Source of the DNA: Solirubrobacter taibaiensis
Lineage (GTDB): Bacteria > Actinomycetota > Thermoleophilia > Solirubrobacterales > Solirubrobacteraceae
Length of the DNA: 64,000 nucleotides
Assembly (NCBI GenBank): GCA_027587225.1
Contig: JAPDDQ010000005.1
Location: 171,248 to 235,247 of the forward strand
Reading direction: 5' to 3'
The notes under the pieces are model-generated. The model saw only the letters and a program-made list of their open reading frames with translations. It was not told where the DNA came from and made no database searches. Of the stretch, positions 39,354-47,956 are shown piece after piece (the first letter of the stretch is position 1; each line of letters starts with the position of its first letter). The position numbers were made by a program, and so were the translations under genes.

Positions 39354-39359
39354 TACGGT
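39354..39359 (+). promoter_or_regulatory. Candidate -10 hexamer TACGGT
   Basis: TACGGT ends eight bases before ATG 39368 of the secreted three-module protein. No Shine-Dalgarno is present. Confidence 0.45.
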
Positions 39360-39367
39360 GCCGCGCG

Positions 39368-41188
39368 ATGCTCCGCTTTGTCCTCCTCGCCTCGTTGTTG
39401 GCGACGCTGCTGGTCGCGCCGGCCGCGCATGCTGAGCCGAACATGCTCCGCAACGCCTCGTTCGAAGTCGGAGGGCTCGCGGGGTGGGCCGTCGCCGGTG
39501 CAGGGCAGGCCACGACGCTGACCACGCCCGGGGTCGCGCGCGAAGGCGCCGGCTACGGCGCCACCTCCGCGACGATCTACCAGGACATCGTGCAGGACAT
39601 CAGCGGGACGCACAGCTACGCGTTCTCTCTGTGGGTGCGTTCGGCCAGCGGAAAACCGCTGGCGGGCAGCATCCAGCTGATCGGCCTGTCCGATACGACC
39701 AACCTCGGCACGGCGCCATTCACCGCCGACGGGGCGTGGCAGCTCGTGTCGGTCACGCTCGACACGGCGCAGATGCACAGCGGGATGCGGGCACAGATCA
39801 ACGTGCCCGCATCAGGCGACCAACTGCTCGTCGACGGCGCTCAGGTGCTCCACACGCACATGTTCAACCCGGGGTTCGATCGTCCCAACACGGGCTGGTC
39901 CGGGCGCGATGTTTCATTGCAGTACGTCGAATCGGCGGACCGGCGCGACGGCACGCGGGTCGGCTTGCTGACGGCGTCCACCGCCGCCGGCGAGCTGTTT
40001 CAGAATTGGAGCACCGATCGCAGTGATCCGTGGACGTACTCGATCTGGGTGCGCTCGGCGAGCGGGATGCCGGTACGCGGCGCCGTTTCGCTGGCGCCCG
40101 GCACGCCGGCCGCGAGCTTCACCGCCGGGCGTACCTGGCAGCTCGTCATGACCACCGTGATTCCGGTGACTCCGGCGGCCGGGACGCGGACGGCGTTGCG
40201 TCCCACGGTGTCGTTGCAGGAGCCGGGTCTCGGCGTCTACCTCGACGGTGCGCAGTTGACCGTCTCGCCTGAGCTCGGCAACGCGTCGTTCGAACAGCCG
40301 TTCTTCCGCGCCTGGGACCGGTTCCCGCGCGGGCCGCTGGCGTTCTTGGCGTCCCAGCCCGGACCCGCGGTCGAGGGCGGCACGGTGGGCGCCGCACGCA
40401 CAGACGTGGCGGGGCGTTCCTTCGCGCAAGAGCTGAACGTGGCCACCCCGGCGGGCGCGAGCCAGACGTTCTCCGCGTGGGTGCGCTCACCGAGCCCGGG
40501 CGGGGCGGGTGGAAGCCTGGTGCTGACCGGGACCGGCGGCGAAGAGGCTTCGGCCACGCCCTTCCAGGCGGGTTGGGACTGGACGTTCGTGTCCGCGCCG
40601 CTGAACGCCACCGAGGCCCGCTCAGGCCTCCGGGCCGAGGTCGTGCTGGACACCCCTGGTCGCGAGCTCCAGGTCGACGCCGCGTCGCTGGCGTCGGGCA
40701 ACGCCCGCGAGGGACTGCTGCCGTTGCCGCCTCCCCAGCCGCCGGAGGCGCCGCCTCAGGCACCCGCCGACGCGGATGGCGACGGCGTGCCCGACGCCGC
40801 CGACGTGTGCTCGAAGCTCAAGGGCGGAGCGATCCGCCGTGGCTGCCCGCTCGGGCTGACGAACGACACCTCGATCAGCTATGTGCGCACCAAGCGCGGG
40901 ATCCGCATCGTCCGTTACTACGTCGAGGCGACCAAGGGCGCGCGTGTCGTCGTCACGTGCTCGAAGGGGTGCCGCAAGACCGTCACCAAGGGCAAGGGGG
41001 CCCGCCGCGTGCCGATCACGCGCCTGCGCAATCGTGCCCTGCGCAACGGCACGCGGATCACGGTCAAGGTGACGATGCCGGGGCGCCTGACCACGACCGT
41101 CGTGGACCGGGTCGCCAAGCGCCGGCGCATCGAGGGCCGCCGAGCGTGCGTGCAGCCGGGCACGACGAAGCCCCAGATCACGTGTTGA
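39368..41188 (+). CDS. Secreted protein with three carbohydrate-binding-like modules
   Basis: A 606-residue exported protein. The signal peptide is 1-22 (LLASLLATLLVAPAAHA). Three beta-sandwich repeats follow, each starting with an N-P/S-x-F-x-x-x..GW-like strand (MLRNASFEVGGLAGW, MFNPGFDRPNTGWSG, LGNASFEQPFFRAW) and containing SLWVRSASG, SIWVRSASG or SAWVRSPSP; these resemble CBM4/9-type modules. A proline linker (PPPQPPEAPPQAP) leads to a thrombospondin-3-type calcium motif (DADGDGVPDAADVC, 468-481). The basic beta domain then ends CVQPGTTKPQITC. It probably binds polysaccharide at the cell surface; no catalytic domain is seen. Confidence 0.78.
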   Translation: MLRFVLLASLLATLLVAPAAHAEPNMLRNASFEVGGLAGWAVAGAGQATTLTTPGVAREGAGYGATSATIYQDIVQDISGTHSYAFSLWVRSASGKPLAGSIQLIGLSDTTNLGTAPFTADGAWQLVSVTLDTAQMHSGMRAQINVPASGDQLLVDGAQVLHTHMFNPGFDRPNTGWSGRDVSLQYVESADRRDGTRVGLLTASTAAGELFQNWSTDRSDPWTYSIWVRSASGMPVRGAVSLAPGTPAASFTAGRTWQLVMTTVIPVTPAAGTRTALRPTVSLQEPGLGVYLDGAQLTVSPELGNASFEQPFFRAWDRFPRGPLAFLASQPGPAVEGGTVGAARTDVAGRSFAQELNVATPAGASQTFSAWVRSPSPGGAGGSLVLTGTGGEEASATPFQAGWDWTFVSAPLNATEARSGLRAEVVLDTPGRELQVDAASLASGNAREGLLPLPPPQPPEAPPQAPADADGDGVPDAADVCSKLKGGAIRRGCPLGLTNDTSISYVRTKRGIRIVRYYVEATKGARVVVTCSKGCRKTVTKGKGARRVPITRLRNRALRNGTRITVKVTMPGRLTTTVVDRVAKRRRIEGRRACVQPGTTKPQITC

Positions 41189-41207
41189 TGGCCGCGCGGG
41201 CCATTAA

Positions 41208-41257
41208 GTACACCTAAAGACTGTACACCGGGCCATGGGCGTAGTGCGGTTCCGCAC
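41208..41257 (+). promoter_or_regulatory. Direct repeats and palindrome upstream of the amine operon
   Basis: GTACACC occurs at 41208-41214 and 41223-41229, 15 bases apart. GTGCGG-TT-CCGCAC forms a palindrome at 41244-41257, 15 bases before ATG 41273. They are possible operator sites for the permease/amine oxidase pair. Confidence 0.35.
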
Positions 41258-41272
41258 GATGTGCTCCCGGGC

Positions 41273-42799
41273 ATGTCAGTAGCCACAGAAGCGGCCGCGC
41301 CAGTCGCCGCTCCTCGCCCGCATGAGTTGGCCCGCGATGCGCTGGGCCTGCCCGCCGTCCTCTTCTGCATCGTCACCGGAGCCGCCCCGCTCGCGGCGAT
41401 GATGTTCAACGTGCCGGTCGCCGTATCGGGCGGCGGGTACGCGGTACCGGCGGCGTTCCTGGTCGCGACGATCGCGCTGACGATCTTCTCCACGGGCTAC
41501 ATCGAGATGGCCCGGCGGGTGACGTCCACCGGCGGCTTCTACACGTTCATCTCGCGCGGGCTGGGCAACGTCATGGGGCTCGGCGCGGGCATCCTGATCG
41601 CGCTCTGTTACGTCATCTTCGCCGCGGCGGTGACCGGGGTGCTGGGCTACTTCGCGTCCACGAGCATCGACGCCTGGTTCGGGATCAACCTGCCCGCCTA
41701 CGTCTACATGTTCGGCGCGCTCGCGCTGATGACGGCGTTCGCCTGGTTCCACATCGAGCTCACGGCCAAGGTGCTGGGCGTGGCGCTGATCGCCGAGGTG
41801 CTCGCGCTGCTGGCGCTGTGCATCGGGATCATCGTCACCGGCCCGCCCGAGGGGTACAGCGCGGCGCCGCTGAACCCGGCCAACATCTTCGACAACGAGG
41901 CGGCGCTGAGCGTGTTCGGCGCGGCCGCCGCCGGCGTCGCCATCTTCGGCGCGTTCTGGTCCTGGGTGGGCTTCGAGATGGCGCCCAACTACGCCGAGGA
42001 GTCGCGCGAGCCGCGCAAGATCGCGAAGACGGCGACCTACGCCAGCGTGATCGGGCTCGGCGTCTTCTACATCTTCGTCTCGTACATGTTCGTCACCGGC
42101 TGGGGCCTGACCGGGTCCGCCCAGGCCGTCTCCGACCAGTTCGAGGGCGTGTACGCGTCCGCGTTCTACCCGCTCACGGACAAGTACGTGGGCAGTGGGC
42201 TGACGACCATCGTCGAGCTGCTGATCGTCACGAGCTCGTTCGCGTGCGCGATGGCCTTCTACAACACCGGCGCCCGCTACCTGTTCGCGCTCGCCCGCGA
42301 GGGCGTGCTGCCGAAGGCCCTCGGGACCACGCACCCGACGCGCAAGGGGCCGGTCGCCGCGTCGATCGTCGTGACCGCGATCGTCGGGCTGTACATGCTC
42401 GGGTTCGTGATCATGGACTCGAGCACGGAGGCCGCGCTGCTCAAGCTCGGCACCTGGACGCCGCTGCTGGGCGTGCTCGGCATCCTCGCCGTCCAGGGCC
42501 TGTGCTCGGTGGCCATCATCCGCTTCTTCCTGACCGAGGCCCGGGACGGCTTCCATCCCGTCAAGACCCTGATCGCCCCGATCCTGGGCGCGCTGGCCAT
42601 GGCCGGTGCGTGTTACCTGCTGATCTCCAACCGCGCCGTGCTGTCGGGCGCCGGCGACTCGCTCTTCATCAAGGCGATCCCGTTCGTCGTGCTCGCGGTC
42701 TTCGTCGCCGGCATGCTCCTCGCGCTGTACCTTCGGTCCAAGGACAAGGAGACGTACGCCAAGGTCGGGCGCTTCAGCCGAGAGGAGATCCCCGCATGA
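41273..42799 (+). CDS. APC-family amino acid/amine permease
   Basis: A 508-residue membrane transporter with about 12 helices of the amino acid-polyamine-organocation superfamily. Helix 1 has the GAAPLAAMMFNVPV pattern and helix 3 contains TSTGGFYTFISRGLG. FWSWVGFEMAPNYAEESREPRK after helix 6 is the conserved loop, and YNTGARYLFALAREGVLPKALG follows helix 8. The start is ATG 41273; GTG 41261 would add four residues. The stop overlaps the start of the copper amine oxidase (ATGA), so the likely cargo is a primary amine or amino acid derivative used by that enzyme. Confidence 0.9.
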   Translation: MSVATEAAAPVAAPRPHELARDALGLPAVLFCIVTGAAPLAAMMFNVPVAVSGGGYAVPAAFLVATIALTIFSTGYIEMARRVTSTGGFYTFISRGLGNVMGLGAGILIALCYVIFAAAVTGVLGYFASTSIDAWFGINLPAYVYMFGALALMTAFAWFHIELTAKVLGVALIAEVLALLALCIGIIVTGPPEGYSAAPLNPANIFDNEAALSVFGAAAAGVAIFGAFWSWVGFEMAPNYAEESREPRKIAKTATYASVIGLGVFYIFVSYMFVTGWGLTGSAQAVSDQFEGVYASAFYPLTDKYVGSGLTTIVELLIVTSSFACAMAFYNTGARYLFALAREGVLPKALGTTHPTRKGPVAASIVVTAIVGLYMLGFVIMDSSTEAALLKLGTWTPLLGVLGILAVQGLCSVAIIRFFLTEARDGFHPVKTLIAPILGALAMAGACYLLISNRAVLSGAGDSLFIKAIPFVVLAVFVAGMLLALYLRSKDKETYAKVGRFSREEIPA

Positions 42800-44721
42800 G
42801 CACGCTCGACGCACCCCCGGTGCTGCACCCGCTTGAGCCGCTGAGCGCGGCCGAGATCAGCGCCGCGAGCGCGATCCTGAAGGCCGAGAAAGGGCTGGCG
42901 CCGACGGCGCGCTTCGTCTTCATCAGCCTGCACGAGCCGCCCAAGACGGCGATCCAGGCCGGAGCGGACACCCCACGCGAGGCGTTCGTCGTCTTCTACG
43001 AGAAAGCCGAGCGCAAGACCTACGAGGCCGTCGTCTCGCTCACCGACGAGGCCGTCACGGCCTTCGCGCACATCCCGGGCGTACAAGCGCCGGTGATGGC
43101 CGAGGAGTTCATGGCCTGCGAGGAGGTCGTCCAGAGCGACCCCGAATGGCAGGCGGCGATGCGCCGGCGCGGGATCGAGGACTTCTCGCTGGCGATGGTC
43201 GACCCGTGGGCCGCAGGCTACACCGGGCCCGAGGACGACCCGTCCGAGCGCCGGATCGTGCGGCCGCTCACGTGGGTGCGCTCGGAGCCGGGCGAGCACG
43301 GCTACGCGCGGCCGATCGAAGGCCTCGTGGTGACCGTGGACCTCGACGCGATGGAGGTCATCGGCGTCGACGACTACGGCGTCGTGCCGTTGCCGCCCCA
43401 GCCTGGCAACTACGACGTCGAGCGGATGGCGGCACCGGACAACGTGCCGTCGTTTGCCGCACCCCGGCCAGATCTGAAGCCGATCTCGATCACGCAGCCC
43501 GAAGGGGCCAGCTTCACGGTCGAGGGCCACCACGTCGAGTGGCAGAAGTGGTCGGTGCGGGTGGGCTTCACGCCGCGCGAAGGGCTCGTCCTGCACGAGC
43601 TGGGCTACGCCGGGCGGCCGATCGTCTATCGCGCGTCGCTCGCGGAGATGTTCGTCCCCTATGGCGACCCGGCGCCCACGCACCGCTTCAAGAACGTGTT
43701 CGACCAGGGCGAGTACGGGGTCGGCTGGCTGGCGAACTCGCTCACGCTGGGCTGCGACTGCGTCGGCGAGATCTTCTACTTCGACGGCGTCGTCAACGAC
43801 CAGGACGGCGAGCCGGCGACGATCGAGAACGCCATCTGCATGCACGAGGAGGACTACGGGATCGGCTGGAAGCACACGGACTTCCGGACCGAGGACGTCG
43901 AGGTCCGGCGGCTGCGCCGGCTCGTGATCTCCAGCATCGCCACCGTCGGCAACTACGAGTACGGGTACTTCTGGTACCTCTACACCGACGGCACGATCGA
44001 GTACGAGGTCAAGCTCACGGGCGTGATCTCGACGGGTGCCTTGGAGCCGGGCGCGCGGCCCGCGCACGGCACGATGGTCGCGCCCGGGCTGTACGGGCCG
44101 CACCATCAGCACTTCTTCTGCGTGCGGCTGGACATGGCCGTCGACGGCAACACGAACACCGTCGTGCAGGTGGACTCCGAGCCGCTGCCGTACGGGCCGG
44201 AGAACCCGACCGGCACGGCCTGGGTGACCAAGCGGACGGTGTACGGGGACGAGTCGGCGCGCGGGCAGGTGGATCCGCTGCGCGGGCGGTTCTGGCGGAT
44301 CGAGAACCCGGAGTCCAAGAACTTCGTCGGGGACGCCGTCGCCTACAAGCTGGTCCCGGGTGAGAACGTGGCGCCGATGTTCCAGCCGGACTCGCGCTTC
44401 GCCCAGCGGGCCGGGTTCACCGCCGAGCACGTGTGGGTCACGGCGTACGACCCGAGCCAGCGCTTCGCCGCGGGCGACTACCCGAACCAGCACCCCGGCG
44501 GGGACGGCGTCCCGGCCTACGCCGCCGCGGGCCGTGACACCGAGGCCACGGACGTGGTGCTCTGGTACACGTTCGGCGCCCACCACGTCGTCCGGCCCGA
44601 GGACTGGCCGGTGATGCCGGTCACGCACGTCGGCTTCAAGCTCAAGCCGTCCGGCTTCTTCGCCGGCAACCCCGCGCTCGATATGCCGCCGTCAAAGGCG
44701 GCGGGGTGCTGTCACCCGTAG
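42796..44721 (+). CDS. Copper-containing primary-amine oxidase (TPQ cofactor)
   Basis: A 641-residue enzyme oxidising primary amines to aldehydes with release of ammonia and hydrogen peroxide. The topaquinone precursor is Y387 in TVGNYEYG (T-x-x-N-Y-E/D). The catalytic base Asp is in FKNVFDQGEYG. The copper ligands are the H-x-H in GPHHQHFFCVRLD and the last His in MPVTHVGFKLKP. The PLPPQPGNYD region and the terminal GFFAGNPALDMPP fit the phenethylamine/tyramine/histamine oxidase group. No signal peptide is present, so it acts in the cytoplasm. The permease directly upstream would supply the amine. Confidence 0.95.
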   Translation: MSTLDAPPVLHPLEPLSAAEISAASAILKAEKGLAPTARFVFISLHEPPKTAIQAGADTPREAFVVFYEKAERKTYEAVVSLTDEAVTAFAHIPGVQAPVMAEEFMACEEVVQSDPEWQAAMRRRGIEDFSLAMVDPWAAGYTGPEDDPSERRIVRPLTWVRSEPGEHGYARPIEGLVVTVDLDAMEVIGVDDYGVVPLPPQPGNYDVERMAAPDNVPSFAAPRPDLKPISITQPEGASFTVEGHHVEWQKWSVRVGFTPREGLVLHELGYAGRPIVYRASLAEMFVPYGDPAPTHRFKNVFDQGEYGVGWLANSLTLGCDCVGEIFYFDGVVNDQDGEPATIENAICMHEEDYGIGWKHTDFRTEDVEVRRLRRLVISSIATVGNYEYGYFWYLYTDGTIEYEVKLTGVISTGALEPGARPAHGTMVAPGLYGPHHQHFFCVRLDMAVDGNTNTVVQVDSEPLPYGPENPTGTAWVTKRTVYGDESARGQVDPLRGRFWRIENPESKNFVGDAVAYKLVPGENVAPMFQPDSRFAQRAGFTAEHVWVTAYDPSQRFAAGDYPNQHPGGDGVPAYAAAGRDTEATDVVLWYTFGAHHVVRPEDWPVMPVTHVGFKLKPSGFFAGNPALDMPPSKAAGCCHP

Positions 44722-46082
44722 AACTCGGCTTCTTGGCGACCCAGTTCGGTCACGGGCGGGTCGCCATACATCCACTCGCGGGCGATCCGGTGCCAGTTGG
44801 CCTGCGCCCGCAGCTGGCCGAGCACGGCGAGCGTAAGCGTCTCCACGCGGCGGCCGAAGATGTGGTCCGCGGGCAGCGTCTCGTGGCGCATCTGGCCGAA
44901 GTGCTCCGAGCGCGGGTCGGCCATGTCGATCATGACCTGGGTCGCGATCTCGGGGACGAGCTCGATCTCCTCGTCGGTCAGGTACCACCAGGTGGCGTCC
45001 AGGAACTGGGAGAGCAGCTTGTCCGGGCGGAACTTGTCCGGGTGCTTCAGCAGGCCGCCCTCGGCCCAGATCTCCCACAGGCGCTGGGCGTCGCCCTCGT
45101 GGCCGGCGCGCTGGGTCTCGAGCTCGATCTCGATCAGGTGCTTGGGCATCACCTTGAACAGGCCGAAGTCCAGGAACGCCACGCGGCCGTCGCGCATCTG
45201 CAGGAAGTTGCCGGGGTGCGGGTCACCGGAGAACTGGCGGTGGCGGTACATGCAGCCGAAGTAGAAGCGGAAGATGATCTCGCCGATCCGGTCACGGGTG
45301 GCCTGGTCGGCCTCCTTGAGCGAGTCGAAGCCGTCGCCGTCCACGAACTCGGTGACGAGCACCCGCTCGGCGGACAGCTCGCTGACGACGCCCGGCACGA
45401 CGATGAACGGATGGCCCTTGAAGATGCGGGCGAGGGAGCGCTGGTTCTGCGCCTCGAGCTCGTAGTCGAGCTCGTCGTAGATGCGCGCGCGGATCTCCTC
45501 GGCCGTGTTCTTGACGTCCAGGCCGGGCGCGATCCGCTTCATCAGCCGCAGGATGATCCCGAGGTTCTGCATGTCCGCCCGGACCGCGGCGGCGACGCCG
45601 GGGTACTGGACCTTGACCGCCACGTCGCGGCCGTCGTGCAGCTGGGCGCGGTAGACCTGGCCGATCGAGGCGGCGGCGATCGCGTCGACGTCGAACTCGG
45701 CGAAGTGGTCTTTGAGCTTGCCGCCGAGCTCCTGCTCGATCACCTTGCGCATGCCGCCGAAGCTCACGTTGGGCGCGGCGTCGCGCAGCGCGGCGAGCTT
45801 GCGCTGGAACTCCTCCCGGTGCTCCTCGGGGACGAGCCCGACGTCGAGGAAGCTCATCACCTGCCCGAGCTTCATCGCCGCGCCCTTCATCGTCCCGAGC
45901 GCGGTCACGATCTGCTCGGCGGCCTCGATGTGGCGCTTCTCGAGCGCCGCCGACTTGCCCTGGTCCGACCGGGCGACGTTCGTCGCGCGCGTACCCAGGT
46001 GGCGGGCCGCCTGGCCCGCGGCGAGGCTGGAGACCTTCGCCGTGCGGGCGATGCGCGAGGTCGGGATCTTGTCTTTGGCCAC
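44712..46082 (-). CDS. ABC1 kinase-like protein (AarF/UbiB/COQ8 family)
   Basis: A 456-residue atypical kinase-like protein. The family hallmarks are the KxGQ motif in MKLGQVMSFLD, the Ala-rich nucleotide loop AAASIGQVYRAQL, the lysine in VAVKVQYPGV, HRQFSGDPHPGNFL in the catalytic loop, and FLDFG as the DFG equivalent. Members support ubiquinone or other isoprenoid lipid metabolism and membrane homeostasis. The GTG start 46082 has AGGAG three bases upstream. The membrane protein gene upstream on the same strand ends 6 bases earlier. The C-terminus overlaps the amine oxidase end by 10 bases. Confidence 0.92.
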   Translation of the reverse strand: MAKDKIPTSRIARTAKVSSLAAGQAARHLGTRATNVARSDQGKSAALEKRHIEAAEQIVTALGTMKGAAMKLGQVMSFLDVGLVPEEHREEFQRKLAALRDAAPNVSFGGMRKVIEQELGGKLKDHFAEFDVDAIAAASIGQVYRAQLHDGRDVAVKVQYPGVAAAVRADMQNLGIILRLMKRIAPGLDVKNTAEEIRARIYDELDYELEAQNQRSLARIFKGHPFIVVPGVVSELSAERVLVTEFVDGDGFDSLKEADQATRDRIGEIIFRFYFGCMYRHRQFSGDPHPGNFLQMRDGRVAFLDFGLFKVMPKHLIEIELETQRAGHEGDAQRLWEIWAEGGLLKHPDKFRPDKLLSQFLDATWWYLTDEEIELVPEIATQVMIDMADPRSEHFGQMRHETLPADHIFGRRVETLTLAVLGQLRAQANWHRIAREWMYGDPPVTELGRQEAEFYG

Positions 46083-46088
46083 GGGCTC

Positions 46089-46796
46089 CTAGGGGGTCGG
46101 CGCGATCGTGGGGGTGGTGGTGGGGGCGGTCTGGGGGGCCGGCGTCGCCTCGAGCGGCGGGGTGGCCGTGGGCGTGGCCGACGGGGTGGGGGTCGCGGTC
46201 TCGGTCGCGTCCGGGGTCGCCGTCGCCTCGGGCGTCGCTTCTTCTTCCGTGGCCGTGGCCGTGGCCGTTGGGGTGGGCGTCGGAGTCTCCTCCTCGTCGG
46301 TGGAGTTGGAGCTGCTGCCGCCGAACACGCTGGTCGAACGCCCCTTCTCGCCCACCGAGTGACCGAAGATGGCGAGCTCGGACGCGGTCACGACACCCGC
46401 GCCGATGACCGCGGCCACGAGACCGGTGACGATGCCGAGCCTCCACGGGAAGCCGCGGCGCTGCTTGGAGCGCTGCGGGGTCCGCAGGCCGAAGGGGTCG
46501 TCGTCATCGCCCCACCGGGCTACCCGTTCCGGCTCCTCGACGCCCTTGACCTCGTGGGCGTCGTGGGCGGCGGTCCGGCGGGTGACGCGCGGCGCGGCCT
46601 TGGTGATGACTTTGGTCGGGCGGTTCAGGGCCTCGGTGACGAGGGCCACGACGATCGGGGTGACGGCCACCGCGATCAACGAGCCTCGTTCCCAGAAATA
46701 CGGGACGACCACCGCCGCGGCAACCGCGGAGAGGCTCGAGATCAGCAGCGTTGAAAGCTGGAGGCCGCCCTTTTCTTGCTTGGGCTCAGGACTCAC
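46089..46796 (-). CDS. Membrane protein with Thr/Pro-rich extracellular tail
   Basis: A 235-residue protein of unknown function. Two helices near the N-terminus (STLLISSLSAVAAAVVVPYF and SLIAVAVTPIVVALVTEAL) resemble a small conserved actinobacterial membrane domain. A charged cytoplasmic segment with DDDDPFGLRTPQ follows, then a third helix (LGIVTGLVAAVIGAGVVTA). The last 70 residues are low-complexity Pro/Thr/Ala/Glu repeats (ETPTPTPTATATATEEE and similar), likely an extended or glycosylated wall-spanning stalk. GTG 46796 has TAGTGT exactly seven bases upstream. Confidence 0.72.
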   Translation of the reverse strand: MSPEPKQEKGGLQLSTLLISSLSAVAAAVVVPYFWERGSLIAVAVTPIVVALVTEALNRPTKVITKAAPRVTRRTAAHDAHEVKGVEEPERVARWGDDDDPFGLRTPQRSKQRRGFPWRLGIVTGLVAAVIGAGVVTASELAIFGHSVGEKGRSTSVFGGSSSNSTDEEETPTPTPTATATATEEEATPEATATPDATETATPTPSATPTATPPLEATPAPQTAPTTTPTIAPTP

Positions 46797-46803
46797 CCCT
46801 TCG

Positions 46804-46809
46804 ACACTA
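46804..46809 (-). promoter_or_regulatory. Candidate -10 hexamer TAGTGT
   Basis: Minus-strand TAGTGT ends seven bases before GTG 46796, a spacing expected for a leaderless mRNA. Confidence 0.5.
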
Positions 46810-46817
46810 GCGAGTGC

Positions 46818-47552
46818 CTAACGCTCCACTTTCGACCCGGGCACGATGTCGTCGCGACCGTCGGGCCAGCGCACCCAGGCCTTGTGGCCGCCGTCGTAGT
46901 CGGGCCCCCAGAGCACCAGCGTGGCGGGGTCGCCGAGCGCCGTGCACTGCTCGCTGCCCTCTTCGTCCGCGCCGCGCCAGATGCGCACGAACGGGTTGTG
47001 CTCCAGCTCGTCGCCGACCGTGCTCGGGTCGGTGTGGCCGGGGCGCACGACCGTCTCCGGCGGGAGCGTGAGGATCACTTCCATGATCGAGTGCTTGATG
47101 TCCTCGAACGACGTGCTGCCGGGCGCGCGGACGCCGCCGACAGAGCCCTTGAACAGCGTGTCGCCGGTGAACAGCTCCTTGTCGTCCACGAGCAGGTTGA
47201 GCATGCCGGCGGTGTGGCCGGGCGTGTGGAGGACCTTGACCTTGAGGCCGCCGATGGTCAGTTCGTCGCCCGGGTTCATGTCGCCGGTGGTGCCCGGAAC
47301 GCGCTCGTCCGGGTGCGCGAGGACGGTCGCGTCGGGGTAGCGCTCGAGCGTGTCACCCAGCGCGGAGACGTGGTCGCCGTGGTGGTGGGTGAGCAGGACG
47401 TGGGTCACGTTGAGGCCGAGCTCCTCGGCCTTGGCGAACAGCGGCTCCATCGGGCCGCCCGCGTCCACCAGGAACGCGTCCGAGTTCTCCCCCGCGGCGA
47501 CGAGGTACGTGTTGGTCAGCCAGCCATCGCTCATGGAACGCTCGACGATCAT
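46818..47552 (-). CDS. MBL-fold hydrolase (glyoxalase II-like)
   Basis: A 244-residue metallo-beta-lactamase-fold hydrolase. The signature THHHGDHV binds the two metals, with HTPGHTAGML, LFTGDTLFKGSVGG and PGHTDPSTVGDE supplying the remaining ligands. This layout is that of hydroxyacylglutathione hydrolase-like enzymes. A glyoxalase-fold gene lies divergently 26 bases away, so a role in 2-oxoaldehyde detoxification with a low-molecular-weight thiol is reasonable (inference). The start ATG 47552 is preferred over 47558 because minus-strand TACCGT ends exactly seven bases upstream of it. Confidence 0.87.
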   Translation of the reverse strand: MIVERSMSDGWLTNTYLVAAGENSDAFLVDAGGPMEPLFAKAEELGLNVTHVLLTHHHGDHVSALGDTLERYPDATVLAHPDERVPGTTGDMNPGDELTIGGLKVKVLHTPGHTAGMLNLLVDDKELFTGDTLFKGSVGGVRAPGSTSFEDIKHSIMEVILTLPPETVVRPGHTDPSTVGDELEHNPFVRIWRGADEEGSEQCTALGDPATLVLWGPDYDGGHKAWVRWPDGRDDIVPGSKVER

Positions 47553-47559
47553 GGCCATG

Positions 47560-47569
47560 ACGGTACTCT
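47560..47569. promoter_or_regulatory. Overlapping divergent -10 elements (ACGGTACTCT)
   Basis: Minus-strand TACCGT (47565-47560) ends seven bases before ATG 47552 of the MBL gene. Plus-strand TACTCT (47564-47569) ends nine bases before ATG 47579 of the glyoxalase gene. The two share TA. Confidence 0.55.
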
Positions 47570-47578
47570 CGCCGCGTC

Positions 47579-47956
47579 ATGGAACTCATCCATACCTGTT
47601 ACCGGATCGGCGACATCGACCGCTCAGTGGCCTTCTACGAAGCCCTGGGATTCGAGGAGCGGCGGCGCATGCCGATCCGCGAAGAGGCCATCAACGTCTT
47701 CATGGGCCTGCCCGGCGACGGTGACCGGCTCGAGCTGACCTACAACCACGGCGTCGACTCCTACGAGCTCGGCACCGGCTACAACCACATCGCGCTGACG
47801 GTGGACGACATGGCGGCGACGCTCGAGCGCCTCGGCGGGCAGGGCATCGAGCCCGAGAAGCCGCCGTACCGGATTCGCGAAGGCGGGTCGCTGCTCGCGT
47901 TCGTCCGCGACCCCGACGGTTACCGGATCGAGCTGATCGAGAAGAACAAGGGCTAG
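47579..47956 (+). CDS. Glyoxalase I / lactoylglutathione lyase-like protein
   Basis: A 125-residue vicinal-oxygen-chelate enzyme with two beta-alpha-beta-beta-beta modules. Metal-ligand positions are H6 in MELIHTCYRIGD, E in LELTYNHG, H in YNHIALTVDD and E in YRIELIEKNKG. The pattern is that of GloA, which isomerises the hemithioacetal of methylglyoxal. Actinobacteria generally lack glutathione, so mycothiol may be the cofactor (inference). It is divergent from an MBL-fold, glyoxalase II-like gene, and the Ppx/GppA gene begins on the base after its stop. Confidence 0.9.
   Translation: MELIHTCYRIGDIDRSVAFYEALGFEERRRMPIREEAINVFMGLPGDGDRLELTYNHGVDSYELGTGYNHIALTVDDMAATLERLGGQGIEPEKPPYRIREGGSLLAFVRDPDGYRIELIEKNKG

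Noticed and set aside
46105..46320. Frameshifted or artefactual repeat region
   Set aside because: The Thr/Pro/Ala repeats continue in frame to a stop within a membrane protein; such stalks are normal.
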